From NCBI GenBank assembly GCA_051061015.1, contig JBPFEG010000050.1, positions 1-64,000 on the forward strand: DNA of 64,000 bases, read 5' to 3'. Position 1 is the first letter of the stretch, and each line of letters opens with the position of its first letter. The stretch is from Methylomicrobium sp051061015. GTDB lineage: Bacteria; Pseudomonadota; Gammaproteobacteria; Methylococcales; Methylomonadaceae. Both the position numbers and the translations under genes were made by a program. The notes under the pieces are model-generated. The model did not search any database, was not told the DNA's origin, and was given only the letters and a program-made list of their open reading frames with translations. Positions 24,431 to 33,158 of this stretch are shown piece after piece.

Positions 24431-25542
24431 TTCCAGGAATTCACATAGCCGTCCCATTCGATCGCTTCGGCCTGCGGGGAGATTTCCAGCGTATCCCGGG
24501 TATCGATCATCACCGCCACCTCGTCCGTCATCGTGCCGCGCTTTTTCTCCGCATTCTGCAGCGCTTTCGGATGCGGGCCGTGCGGAATCCCGCCGGGATG
24601 CAGAGTCATCATGCCGGGATAGATATGATCGCGGGAAAAAAACTGGCCGGCATGGTAGAAAATCAGCTCATCGTAGTCGTCGTTGCTGTGAAAAAAAGGC
24701 ACGTTCAGCACGTTCGGATCGGACTCGAAAGGACGAGGCACGAAAGTACAGACGACAAAACGGCCGGCGGCAAATGTGGTATGGGCCGAAGGCGGCACGT
24801 GATAGCGGTGGCTCATCAACGGCCGGATGTCGCGCCAGTTCAGGCGCACCGGCATCAAGGTGCCGTGCCAGCCGACCGCGTCGAGGGGGTTGAACGGATA
24901 GGTGAGCGTGCTCAGACGGTTTTTCTTTTTGACGACCACGCGTGATTCCGTTTCACTTTGCTGGGCGACAAAGGCTTCATCGATTTTGGGTGTCTCCAGA
25001 ATCGCCGGATCAAAGATCGCCTGCTGGCCGATCAGACCTTTCTCCGGCAACCGGAAGCTGTCCTCAGTTGCCTCTATCATCAACGCACTGACCGATTCTT
25101 TTACTTCGATCCGCCACATTGTTCCGCGCGGCAACATCAGATAATCGCCTTCGCTAAAACTTAAATGGCCGTAATCGCAGTAAAGATCGCCGGCGCCCTG
25201 ATGCACGAAAATCAATTCATCACCGTCGGCATTGCGCACCAGATGATCCATCACGCTTTCCAGTTTCAGGAAACGTATTTGGGTATGCAGGTTGTTGAAC
25301 AGCAGGGCAGCGTGCCACGGGCAGCTTTCAGAAGGCGGCAGTTTCTGGGTATCGAATGCGTGCGGCCGCAACGAGCCCTCGACGGTCGACCAACCTGTAG
25401 GGGGGTGACGGTGATGCATCTGGGTGGAAGGTCCGTAAAAGCCTTCCTTCCCTAATTCCCGCTCAAAAGTATTTGCAGGAAGATCGGCATGCGCCTGCCG
25501 GGAGGCATTGCCTTCGACTTTGGATATAGGAATCCACGGCAT
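24427..25542 (-). CDS. hmgA: Homogentisate 1,2-dioxygenase
   Basis: 371 residues, shorter than the 430-residue classic enzyme but typical for one bacterial branch. Cupin-like iron enzyme; opens the ring of homogentisate to maleylacetoacetate. Motifs include GELIFVHQGAG-like DELIFVHQGAGDL, the metal-site region DDYDELIFYH and HPGGIPHGPHP with the iron histidines. GAGGAG lies before the ATG. TGATG overlap with the hppD stop and ATGA with fahA show a tight operon. Confidence 0.92.
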   Translation of the reverse strand: MPWIPISKVEGNASRQAHADLPANTFERELGKEGFYGPSTQMHHRHPPTGWSTVEGSLRPHAFDTQKLPPSESCPWHAALLFNNLHTQIRFLKLESVMDHLVRNADGDELIFVHQGAGDLYCDYGHLSFSEGDYLMLPRGTMWRIEVKESVSALMIEATEDSFRLPEKGLIGQQAIFDPAILETPKIDEAFVAQQSETESRVVVKKKNRLSTLTYPFNPLDAVGWHGTLMPVRLNWRDIRPLMSHRYHVPPSAHTTFAAGRFVVCTFVPRPFESDPNVLNVPFFHSNDDYDELIFYHAGQFFSRDHIYPGMMTLHPGGIPHGPHPKALQNAEKKRGTMTDEVAVMIDTRDTLEISPQAEAIEWDGYVNSWK

Positions 25543-26597
25543 CAGATAACTCCTCTTTTGATCTGGTCGCGCTCGATCGATTCAAAGAGCGCCTGAAAGT
25601 TTCCTTCGCCAAAACCCAGATTGCCTTTGCGCTGAATAATTTCGAAAAAGATCGGGCCGATTACGGTATGGGTGAAAATCTGCAGCAACAGGCCTGCCCC
25701 GCGCGTCGGCGCGCCATCGATCAATATGCCGTCTTTCCGTAAGCGTTCCAGGGATTCCTGATGGCCGGGCACCCGGGCATCGACCGCATCGTAGTAAGTG
25801 TCGGGCACGTCCATGAACTGAACGCCATTGCCGCGCAATTGCTCCACCGCGGTGTAGATGTCATCGGTTGCCAGCGCGATATGCTGAATCCCTTCGCCAT
25901 GGTACGCATCCAGATATTCCTGGATCTGCGACTTCGTATCGCTCGGTTCATTGATCGGAATCCGGATTTTACCACACGGACTGGTCATCGCGCGCGATTT
26001 CAATCCGGTGGCTTTGCCATGGATATCGAAATAGCGGATTTCGCGGAATTTGAACAGACGTTCATAAAAGTCCGCCCACTTGTCCATGCCGCCGTGATAA
26101 ACATTATGAGTCAAATGGTCGATGGTCATGAGTCCGGCGCCCCGGGGGCTTAGGTCGGCGTCCGGCAGTGGGTTGAAATCCACATCGTAAATGGAAAGAC
26201 GTTCGCTATAACGGTCCACCAGATAGATCAGGCTGTGGCCGATGCCCCGGATGGCGGGAATATTCAGCTCCATGGGGCCGATATCGCCGTGATAGGGCTG
26301 AGCGCCGAGCTTGACGACACGATTGAAACATTCGGCCGCATTTTTAACCCGGATCGCAAACGCACAGATCGAAGGCCCATGCACCTTCGCAAACGCCTGC
26401 GCGAAACTGTCTGGCTCGTGGTTGATGATGAAATTAATCTGGCCTTGCCGGTAAAGCACCACGTCCTTGGAACGATGTTTGGCAACGGCGGCAAATCCCA
26501 TTTGATCGAATAGGCGTTCCAGTTCACGGGTATCCGGCGCGGTATATTCGACAAATTCGAACCCGTCGGTTTCGGCCGGATTTAATGCACTAACCAT
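25542..26597 (-). CDS. hppD: 4-hydroxyphenylpyruvate dioxygenase
   Basis: 351 residues from the ATG at 26597, which has GGAG 7 bases upstream and starts MVSALNPAETDGFEFVEY, the usual N terminus. A GTG at 26657 gives 20 extra residues without homologous sense. VOC-fold iron enzyme: DHLTHNVYHGGM (His), QHIALATDDIY (His), and the final Glu in GPIFFEIIQRKGNLGFGEGN. It makes homogentisate from 4-hydroxyphenylpyruvate. First gene of the operon and divergent from the tryptophan dioxygenase operon across about 290 bases. Confidence 0.96.
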   Translation of the reverse strand: MVSALNPAETDGFEFVEYTAPDTRELERLFDQMGFAAVAKHRSKDVVLYRQGQINFIINHEPDSFAQAFAKVHGPSICAFAIRVKNAAECFNRVVKLGAQPYHGDIGPMELNIPAIRGIGHSLIYLVDRYSERLSIYDVDFNPLPDADLSPRGAGLMTIDHLTHNVYHGGMDKWADFYERLFKFREIRYFDIHGKATGLKSRAMTSPCGKIRIPINEPSDTKSQIQEYLDAYHGEGIQHIALATDDIYTAVEQLRGNGVQFMDVPDTYYDAVDARVPGHQESLERLRKDGILIDGAPTRGAGLLLQIFTHTVIGPIFFEIIQRKGNLGFGEGNFQALFESIERDQIKRGVI

Positions 26598-26802
26598 TGC
26601 ATGACTCCGTCTCATTTCATGCAGATTACGACCCAAACGGCATGAATTAAGTTTCACCCTTTTAACAGGGGGGTGGGGTCATGATAGGGATGTGTATTTG
26701 GGTTATCTCTTAACCTGGCCTCATCAGGAGGCTCTGCTCGTACCCGGCAATAAAATAAGATGGGCAAGGCTTGTCCAAATCCGATCCTGACGCCGTAATT
26801 CG

Positions 26803-26839
26803 ACAATGAATTGTTAAATAGGCGTTTATGACTTATGGT
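26803..26839 (+). promoter_or_regulatory. Candidate promoter and operator for the TDO operon
   Basis: TTGTTA (26811-26816) and TATGGT (26834-26839) are spaced by 17 bases. The palindrome ACAATGAATTGT (26803-26814) overlaps the -35 box. The A+T-rich region separates the hppD and TDO operons, so it may also regulate hppD. A pattern-based call. Confidence 0.4.
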
Positions 26840-26889
26840 GTAGGAAACCGAGAACTCAACTTTCCGTTCCAAGCAAAGAGGCCCCTCTA

Positions 26890-27969
26890 ATGAACGATCG
26901 TTCCAAGCCGCTTTATTATGCGGATTACCTGAATCTGAACCAGCTGCTGAATGCGCAAACTCCTGAAAGCGGAAAGTTCGGCAAGGAAGCGCACGATGAA
27001 ATGCTGTTCATCATTACGCATCAGACCTATGAGCTGTGGTTCAAGCAGATCCTGCATGAACTGCTTTCGGTGCTGGCGCTTTTTTCCACAATGCCCCTGG
27101 ATGAGCAAAGACTGCACATTATTGCGGTACGGCTCGATAGAATCGTCCATATACAGCATGTGATCAATCAGCAGATCGGGATTCTGGAAACAATGACGCC
27201 CTTGGATTTTCTCGATTTTCGTAATGTATTGATCCCGGCATCGGGATTTCAAAGCCGGCAGTTTCGCGAAATCGAACTGCGCTTGGGTTTGTCCCATCAC
27301 TTGAGCAACTTCAACTTCGGACGCTTTACTCCGGAGGATTGCGCTTATCTGGAACGGGTCGCAGAGCAGCCATCGCTATTCGACCATGTGGAGGCTTGGT
27401 TGTCCCGGACGCCTTTTTTAGAGAGTGAAGGCTTCAGCTTCTGGAACAGCTACCGCCGTACGGTTGATAAAATGCTCGACAGCGACGCCGAAATCATTAG
27501 AACCAATCCGTTATTGAGTGACAAAGAAAAGCGGCAGCAATTGGCCGAACATGCCTCAACCCGGCAAAGCTTTGCCTGCCTGTTTGATCGACAACTCTAC
27601 GAGCAGTACCAAAAGCAGGGCTCTTTTCAGTTGACCCATAAAGCCACGCTGGCCGCACTTTTCATTCAGCTTTACCGGGACGAACCCTTGCTGCAGCTTC
27701 CCTTCCGGGTATTGACCCGGTTGATGGATGTCGACGAACATTTGACACATTGGCGCAGCAGTCATGCCTTGATGGTGCAGCGGATGTTGGGCAGCAAAAT
27801 CGGCACCGGCGGCTCCAGCGGGCATGAGTATCTGAAATCGACCATCAGTGACAAGCGTATATTCGCGGACCTGTTTAATTTATCGACTTATCTGGTTCCC
27901 CGCTCGCTGTTGCCGGTCCTGCCAGAGTCGTTAAGACGCAACCTGGGATTTCATCAGGAACGTCATTAA
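26890..27969 (+). CDS. Tryptophan 2,3-dioxygenase family haem enzyme
   Basis: 359 residues, about 80 longer than the usual bacterial enzyme. Core motifs are kept: HDEMLFIITHQTYELWFKQ (distal His44 of the active site), LETMTPLDFLDFRNVLIP and SGFQSRQFREIEL, the haem-ligand histidine in HWRSSHALMVQRMLG (about His292), and the GTGGSSG loop (305-311). These predict an active haem dioxygenase that opens the indole ring of tryptophan to N-formylkynurenine. An insert of about 60 residues lies between about 130 and 250. It is first of a three-gene operon with an HDO enzyme and an IDO, with no kynurenine formamidase or kynureninase gene beside them. Confidence 0.88.
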   Translation: MNDRSKPLYYADYLNLNQLLNAQTPESGKFGKEAHDEMLFIITHQTYELWFKQILHELLSVLALFSTMPLDEQRLHIIAVRLDRIVHIQHVINQQIGILETMTPLDFLDFRNVLIPASGFQSRQFREIELRLGLSHHLSNFNFGRFTPEDCAYLERVAEQPSLFDHVEAWLSRTPFLESEGFSFWNSYRRTVDKMLDSDAEIIRTNPLLSDKEKRQQLAEHASTRQSFACLFDRQLYEQYQKQGSFQLTHKATLAALFIQLYRDEPLLQLPFRVLTRLMDVDEHLTHWRSSHALMVQRMLGSKIGTGGSSGHEYLKSTISDKRIFADLFNLSTYLVPRSLLPVLPESLRRNLGFHQERH

Positions 27970-28084
27970 AATGTATGCTAAACAGCCCTGGATTATGACA
28001 CTTCGCACTGACCCAATCTCAGAAACTTATCCACTGTCCGGCCTGTCAAACAAGCGTTTCGCAACCTTCATCAGGAGGGGCATC

Positions 28085-28990
28085 ATGCAAAGCAAACCGT
28101 TAAACGATTTTGCTCAAAGGCATCATATAGAAAATTTAACCACCCCGTCGCTGCTTGCGCTCAGCGAAGGGCAGAAGGGCTATTCGATCGACAAAGCCAA
28201 ACGCTTTCTCAAGTTCCAGGATCGGATCAATAGCGAACTGCTCAGACACCGGGTAATTACCGATAATCCCTACACCGCCTGGTTCGAGCAGGGCGACCAG
28301 AGTCTGACGCAGATCAAAGCATTCGTCATTCAATTCTCGGTATTTTCGAACCAGTTTCTGATCGCCCAGTTGAACAAGATGATTCACGCCGACACGCTGG
28401 AAAGCATGCGGGCCTCGAAGGAAATTCTCGCAAATGAGATTGGGGTTCACTTTAAATCACCTGCATCTCCCGCCGGCGAAGGGGATAATCTCGGTTCGAC
28501 CGAAGGCAGTATCGAGGGCGGCACCTTTCATTTTCGTGCCGGCCATTTCGAATGGCTGTACCAGATCGCCAAAAAGCTCGGCCTGTCGTTTGCCGAAATC
28601 GGGCAGCCCGAACATGGAACTCAACACACTCTGTTTTTCTGCAATGAACTGATCCGGTTGTACGGCGGAGATGACTATCAGGTCTCCCAGGCCGCCAGTT
28701 ACGCGGTCGAGAACTGGGCCGCGGCCGGTTTCTGGAAACAATTGATCAGCGGCTTCAAGCGCTTCAACGAAAAGAACGGCACCGATCTTCCGCTGGGCTT
28801 TTTCATCTGGCATGATCGGATTGAATCGCAACACGCGGCCCATACCCAGGAAGAGCTTGAGGAGCTTTATTTTACGCTAGATCTGGATGAGGATAGATTC
28901 ATCCATTACGGCAATGAAATGCTGGATGGGGTTGCCGCGTTTTGGGACGGTCTGGACATACAAAGGCGTGAACTGGCAGTCGTCCATTAA
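28085..28990 (+). CDS. HDO-fold iron-containing redox enzyme (haem-oxygenase-like)
   Basis: 301 residues from the ATG at 28085, with AGGAGG in front; the upstream ATG at 27971 lacks one. All-helical. Possible metal ligands are spread as in this superfamily: Glu in LANEIGVHF, His in FRAGHFEWL, Glu in YAVENWAA, and HDRIESQHAAHTQEELEELY with paired His and Glu. HDO enzymes (PqqC, TenA and CADD-like and N-oxygenase types) use a di-iron centre to oxidise amines and amino acids. The exact reaction is unknown. It lies between a TDO and an IDO gene, so it may oxidise a tryptophan-derived product. It overlaps the IDO start by about 23 bases. Confidence 0.72.
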   Translation: MQSKPLNDFAQRHHIENLTTPSLLALSEGQKGYSIDKAKRFLKFQDRINSELLRHRVITDNPYTAWFEQGDQSLTQIKAFVIQFSVFSNQFLIAQLNKMIHADTLESMRASKEILANEIGVHFKSPASPAGEGDNLGSTEGSIEGGTFHFRAGHFEWLYQIAKKLGLSFAEIGQPEHGTQHTLFFCNELIRLYGGDDYQVSQAASYAVENWAAAGFWKQLISGFKRFNEKNGTDLPLGFFIWHDRIESQHAAHTQEELEELYFTLDLDEDRFIHYGNEMLDGVAAFWDGLDIQRRELAVVH

Positions 28991-30110
28991 TCCGCAAAAC
29001 ACGGGCCAAAACGGCGATGAGATTCAAACGCCCGGTTATGGTATTCGCGGATTCCTTCCTGAGCAGGATCCGCTGGATGCCTTCCCGGTCGATTCTCCTT
29101 ATAAGCGGCTGGATGAGATCGGCCGGGACCTACCCAGCCTGTTGCATGATCATGGATTTCGAGGATATGCCAGATCGCTGAAAATTCCTCATTGGCAGGG
29201 CGAAGCCGGGCGCGAAGACTTGCCGGCGTTACGGCTTTATTATGTTCGGGTGGGATTTTTGGCGTCTGCTTATACCAATCAGGTAGGCGAAGAGGTCTGT
29301 CATGTGTTGCCGGCCAATATCGCGTTGCCGTTGGCGGAGGCCTGCAGGCTTCTGGAGCGGCCTCCGATCCTGAGCTATGACGGTTATGCCCTGTATAACT
29401 GGCGTCGCTTTCAGCCCGACAGGCCGATCGCACTGGGCAACATCGATACGCTGCAGAATTTTGTCCATTTGTTCGACGAACACTGGTTTATCCTGGTGCA
29501 CGTGGAAATCGAAGCGATCGCGGCCGATATCCTGGCGGCGATTGCGCGGATCGACACCGCGCTGAAAACCGTGCAGGAGCCGGATATCGGGGCCGAGCTG
29601 TGGTTAATTGCCGAGGCGATAGGGCGGCAAGTCAAGGTTCTTAAAAGGATTCCTGAAAAAATGGACCCGAAGCTTTATTACAAGACTTTTAGGCCATACA
29701 TCCGCTTTTTCGAGCAGGTCGTGTATGAAGGCGTGGCTCAGGGTGCGATCGATTTTCGCGGCGAAACCGGGGCGCAAAGCAGCATCGTTCCGGTCTTGAT
29801 CGCCTTCCTGAAAATCCCGCACCGGGCCTCGATCCTGACCGAACACCTGAACGACATGCGCCGTTACATGCCGAAGCGGCACCGGCTGTATATCGAGCAG
29901 GTCGCCGCGCTGCCGAGCATCAGGCGCGCCGAATACCGGGAGCCTTTCAACGCGATTCTCGACAATCTGATCGAATTTCGCAGGGTGCACTACGGCTGGG
30001 CCAACGAGTATATCCATAAGCGCGTCAAGGATCCAAGGGGAACCGGCGGCACGCCTTATATGCAGTGGCTGAATCAGATGATTCAGGAAACCGAAGCCTA
30101 TAAGTTGTGA
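28968..30110 (+). CDS. Indoleamine 2,3-dioxygenase family haem enzyme
   Basis: About 380 residues from a GTG at 28968, chosen because it lies behind AAAGG and gives a normal length. ATGs at 28914 and 28926 are further inside the HDO gene and are alternatives. IDO motifs: YYVRVGFLASAYTNQ, VLPANIALPLAEACRLL, RPPILSYDGYALYNWRRF, the haem histidine in RRVHYGWANEYI, and the loop RGTGGTPYMQWLNQ. This resembles vertebrate and bacterial IDO, not TDO. Having both enzymes in one operon is unusual. The start codon is not certain. Confidence 0.8.
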   Translation: MNWQSSINPQNTGQNGDEIQTPGYGIRGFLPEQDPLDAFPVDSPYKRLDEIGRDLPSLLHDHGFRGYARSLKIPHWQGEAGREDLPALRLYYVRVGFLASAYTNQVGEEVCHVLPANIALPLAEACRLLERPPILSYDGYALYNWRRFQPDRPIALGNIDTLQNFVHLFDEHWFILVHVEIEAIAADILAAIARIDTALKTVQEPDIGAELWLIAEAIGRQVKVLKRIPEKMDPKLYYKTFRPYIRFFEQVVYEGVAQGAIDFRGETGAQSSIVPVLIAFLKIPHRASILTEHLNDMRRYMPKRHRLYIEQVAALPSIRRAEYREPFNAILDNLIEFRRVHYGWANEYIHKRVKDPRGTGGTPYMQWLNQMIQETEAYKL

Positions 30111-30278
30111 AAGACTCGATTTTGAGTAAAAATAAGTAATCAAAACCGCACGAACCTTCTGGTAGAGCGAGAGTCAGAGCATGGGTGGGCTGTGAGCCCG
30201 TTGTTCGCGACCGTCTGTCTCGGGCTGCCTTAAAAGCAAAAACCATGAAATCTAACTGCATCCGGTGAGTTCTTCCCC

Positions 30279-31058
30279 ATGATTAGCCCACGCTCGATTT
30301 GTTTAACCTCTATGCTTTTTTTCCTGGCACTGCCGTTCCAGGCCGCCGCCGCGCCGCCTGCGCATATTCATGTCATCGTGTCCCTGGTCGACAATGCCTC
30401 GCAAGGCATCGTGCCGGTTCCCGCGAAAATCGGCAACGGCAACGATACGCATCACAATCTTTATTGGGGCGCCGCCTATGGCGTGAAGACCTTTTTGAGC
30501 AAGGCGGAAGGATGGCGCAAGCTCGGCTGTGAGGAGAATATCAACGACACGCTCCTGGAGCGCTGCCGGTTTGCCTGGGAAGATAAGCTAACTGTGACCG
30601 CCGAGGCTTATCGCGGCAGCCGGATTGGCCAGGCGATGCTTGACTTCATGCGGGAAGCCGGAACGCCGCCTAATCCGGCACAGCGGGAAATGGTAGTGTT
30701 CATCGGTCATGATGGCCTAATGGATGAAGAAAACCTGCCCATCATCCAGCATTTTCCGAAACATGCGAAGCACGATAAACAGGCCGTCGTGCTGGCTTGC
30801 CTCAGCGATGAGTTTTTCTCCGCGCATTTGCAGGACGCAGGCTCACAGCCGGTGGTCACCACGTTCAGTTTCATGGCCCCGGAAGCTTATGTGCTGGAAG
30901 CGGTGGCCAGAGGTTTTGCGGAACAGGCGAGCGAGACGGAACTGCGCAGCGCCGCTGCGGACGCCTACGCTAAATACCAGCATATCTCCGCCAAAGCCGG
31001 GAAGTCGGTTTTCGGTGCCAACAGCCCATCCAGGCCGATGAGGTTGAGCCTGCGATAG
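30279..31058 (+). CDS. Exported protein of unknown function with possible His/Cys dyad
   Basis: 259 residues. Sec signal at about 1-25 (FFLALPFQAAAA). The mature part begins IHVIVSLVDNASQG and has NLYWGAAYGVKTFL. REMVVFIGHDGLMDE places a His (144) after a strand, and QAVVLACLSDEFF places a Cys (174) after the next. This resembles the His-then-Cys layout of caspase-type (clan CD) hydrolases, but spacing and fold need checking. No family is recognised. It lies between the IDO gene and hpnR, 168 bases after the former, so it may have its own promoter. Confidence 0.65.
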   Translation: MISPRSICLTSMLFFLALPFQAAAAPPAHIHVIVSLVDNASQGIVPVPAKIGNGNDTHHNLYWGAAYGVKTFLSKAEGWRKLGCEENINDTLLERCRFAWEDKLTVTAEAYRGSRIGQAMLDFMREAGTPPNPAQREMVVFIGHDGLMDEENLPIIQHFPKHAKHDKQAVVLACLSDEFFSAHLQDAGSQPVVTTFSFMAPEAYVLEAVARGFAEQASETELRSAAADAYAKYQHISAKAGKSVFGANSPSRPMRLSLR

Positions 31059-31093
31059 GCGGTGCATCGAAGCTGTATGGCGGAATAACATCC

Positions 31094-32638
31094 TCATAGG
31101 GGAATGCTGCTGCGCCCGGCATCGACAAAGCGCTCGCTCGCATCGTCCAGTTGCCGGCTGTGGCGGCCCATCGGCTGATGAATATAGATCGATTTGGCGT
31201 CGATGCGCTGTTGCGAGGGCGGGGGCGGCGCCATTTGATATTTGACCGGCATGTGGTGATCGGCCAGCTGCAGATTAGGGTCGAATACGCTGTCGAACTT
31301 GAACATGCTGCGCACGAAATTGGTCTGCCCGCGCATCAGTTGGCCGGCGATGGTCGATACGGTGTCGCGCACCTTGGTCCAGCCCATATGCTTGGTGAAC
31401 AGCACTTTCTGAGTCTTCACCAGTTCGACATAAAATTCTTCCAGCGGCATCTTTGTCGGTAATACGGCATGTTGAATGTCAAACAAACGATAATCGCGGG
31501 TATTGAGCCGGCGTGATTCGGTCAGCCAGCTTTCGGTGCCGGGGTAGGGCGTATTAATGCTGATGTTGACGATTTCAGGAATTTCCATGCACCATTCGCG
31601 GATCGTCTGGAAGCGGCGGTGATCCCAGTCAGGATCGGCGATGATGTTGATCGCGACCATGATGTCCAGGGAGCGGGCGAACTCCAGCGCTTCGAAATTC
31701 CTGCTCAGGCTGATACGCTTCCGGTATTTTTGCAGGCCTTCCTCGTCGATCGCTTCGACGCCGAGGAACATATATTTCATGCCCAGTTGCTTCCAGAGCT
31801 TGAACACGTCCTTGTTGCGCAGCAGCACGTCGCCGCGGGTTTCCAGATAATATTCCTTCCTGATGCCTTTGCGGGCGATCGCTTCGCCGATTTCCAGGCC
31901 GAGCTTTTCCTGAATGAACGCCACGTCATCGACTATGAATACGCCGGGTTCCCTGACTTTCTGCAACTCTTCGACGACCTTATCCGGATGCATGACGCGG
32001 TAGCTGCGGCCGTAAAAGGTCCAGGCGCTGCAGAACGAACAGTCCCACGGGCAGCCGCGGGAAAATTCGATCGAGGCGCAGGGGTCGAGCATGCCGAGAA
32101 AATATTTGCGGCGCTGGCGGAGCAGGTCCCGCGCCGGGCTTAGATCGTTCAGGTCGGGAACGAAGGACGGTTGCGGACCCGTCCCGTCAAGCGTTGCGAC
32201 GCCCGGCACCGTATGGATATTTTTCCGGTCTTCTGCAAGCGCCCGCATCAACAAGGGCACTCCGGATTCGCCTTCGCCCCTGAGCACCGCATCGATCTTG
32301 CCTTCCCCGTGCTCTAGAAGTTCGTTGGCGGTAAACGAAGCACTATGGCCGCCGATAAAGATAAAACTGTCCGGCAAACGCTCCTTCGCGGCTTTCGCCA
32401 GATCGATCACTTCGGGAACATTCGCCAGATAATTCAACGAGAACGCAATTACGTCGGGCCGCCATGCATTCACGATGCGCAGGAAATCGTCGTGCGTCTC
32501 GACTTGCAAATCGATCAGGTAAACCTCGTGCCCCAGTCGTCTGACCGTATCGGCGACCAGTTCGAGACCCAACGGCTCGAGCCGCAAGAAAACCCGCGTA
32601 TACATCAAAGGACTTGGATGAACAGCAAGGAATTTCAT
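31094..32638 (-). CDS. hpnR: Hopanoid C-3 methylase HpnR
   Basis: 514 residues. An N-terminal cobalamin-binding domain (about 1-145) is followed by a radical SAM domain with CPWDCSFC: cysteines 196, 200 and 203 hold the 4Fe-4S cluster. The start MKFLAVHPSPLMYTRVFLRL and the motif GGHSASFTANELLEHGEG agree with HpnR of Methylococcus capsulatus as I recall it. It adds a methyl group at C-3 of hopanoids with SAM. 3-methylhopanoids occur mostly in aerobic methanotrophs and acetic acid bacteria. No squalene-hopene cyclase or other hpn gene lies beside it. Confidence 0.9.
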   Translation of the reverse strand: MKFLAVHPSPLMYTRVFLRLEPLGLELVADTVRRLGHEVYLIDLQVETHDDFLRIVNAWRPDVIAFSLNYLANVPEVIDLAKAAKERLPDSFIFIGGHSASFTANELLEHGEGKIDAVLRGEGESGVPLLMRALAEDRKNIHTVPGVATLDGTGPQPSFVPDLNDLSPARDLLRQRRKYFLGMLDPCASIEFSRGCPWDCSFCSAWTFYGRSYRVMHPDKVVEELQKVREPGVFIVDDVAFIQEKLGLEIGEAIARKGIRKEYYLETRGDVLLRNKDVFKLWKQLGMKYMFLGVEAIDEEGLQKYRKRISLSRNFEALEFARSLDIMVAINIIADPDWDHRRFQTIREWCMEIPEIVNISINTPYPGTESWLTESRRLNTRDYRLFDIQHAVLPTKMPLEEFYVELVKTQKVLFTKHMGWTKVRDTVSTIAGQLMRGQTNFVRSMFKFDSVFDPNLQLADHHMPVKYQMAPPPPSQQRIDAKSIYIHQPMGRHSRQLDDASERFVDAGRSSIPL

Positions 32639-33158
32639 GATTTACATCCTCATTTTTATTGTTAAGGTGCAGAGTATAAACATACTGGTTGCGCTTTCTA
32701 TGGGCTGTCCCATGATTGTCCTCGAATCGAGCAACTAAATCCGCCATTTCCAGGATTGCTCAATTCAATGACCGGCTTTTAAACGGGAAGTGCCGTCGTG
32801 TGAAGCAATTCGGCTCCCCTTATCCGTTTATTCCGCAGCTTTCCGGTTGCTATCGACCATGTTCTGCTGCCTCTTCAAAATGCTGCTGCACGAGGCTGAG
32901 AAGCTCTTTTTTCTGTTATTTCCGCCTCCTTTGGTAACGGTCGGGTGAGCCGATTTCGATTTCATGGGACGGACGCTGGTCGAGTACGCGATTACCTCAA
33001 ATTTCCTGATCGCCAGCTGCTGTCTGGCTGCGATTGTGCCGCATCTACTCGCCGCCTTTACAGTATTAGGACGAAGCGATGGCGTCGTCGACGTATGTTG
33101 GTCCACTGCCATACGGCGCATACATTGTCCCTAATGCGTCCTATGGTACTGCTTGATG
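32639..33158. other. Long intergenic stretch, no recognised gene
   Basis: About 520 bases between hpnR and the acetoacetyl-CoA synthetase gene end. Short frames in it show no family pattern. Some of it may be worn transposase or gene remnant, but I cannot support one. Promoter of hpnR should lie near 32640-32720. Confidence 0.4.

Noticed and set aside
32639..33158. Possible transposase or gene remnant in the hpnR-aacS gap
   Set aside because: Arg-rich short frames hint at worn coding sequence, but no motif could be supported on either strand.
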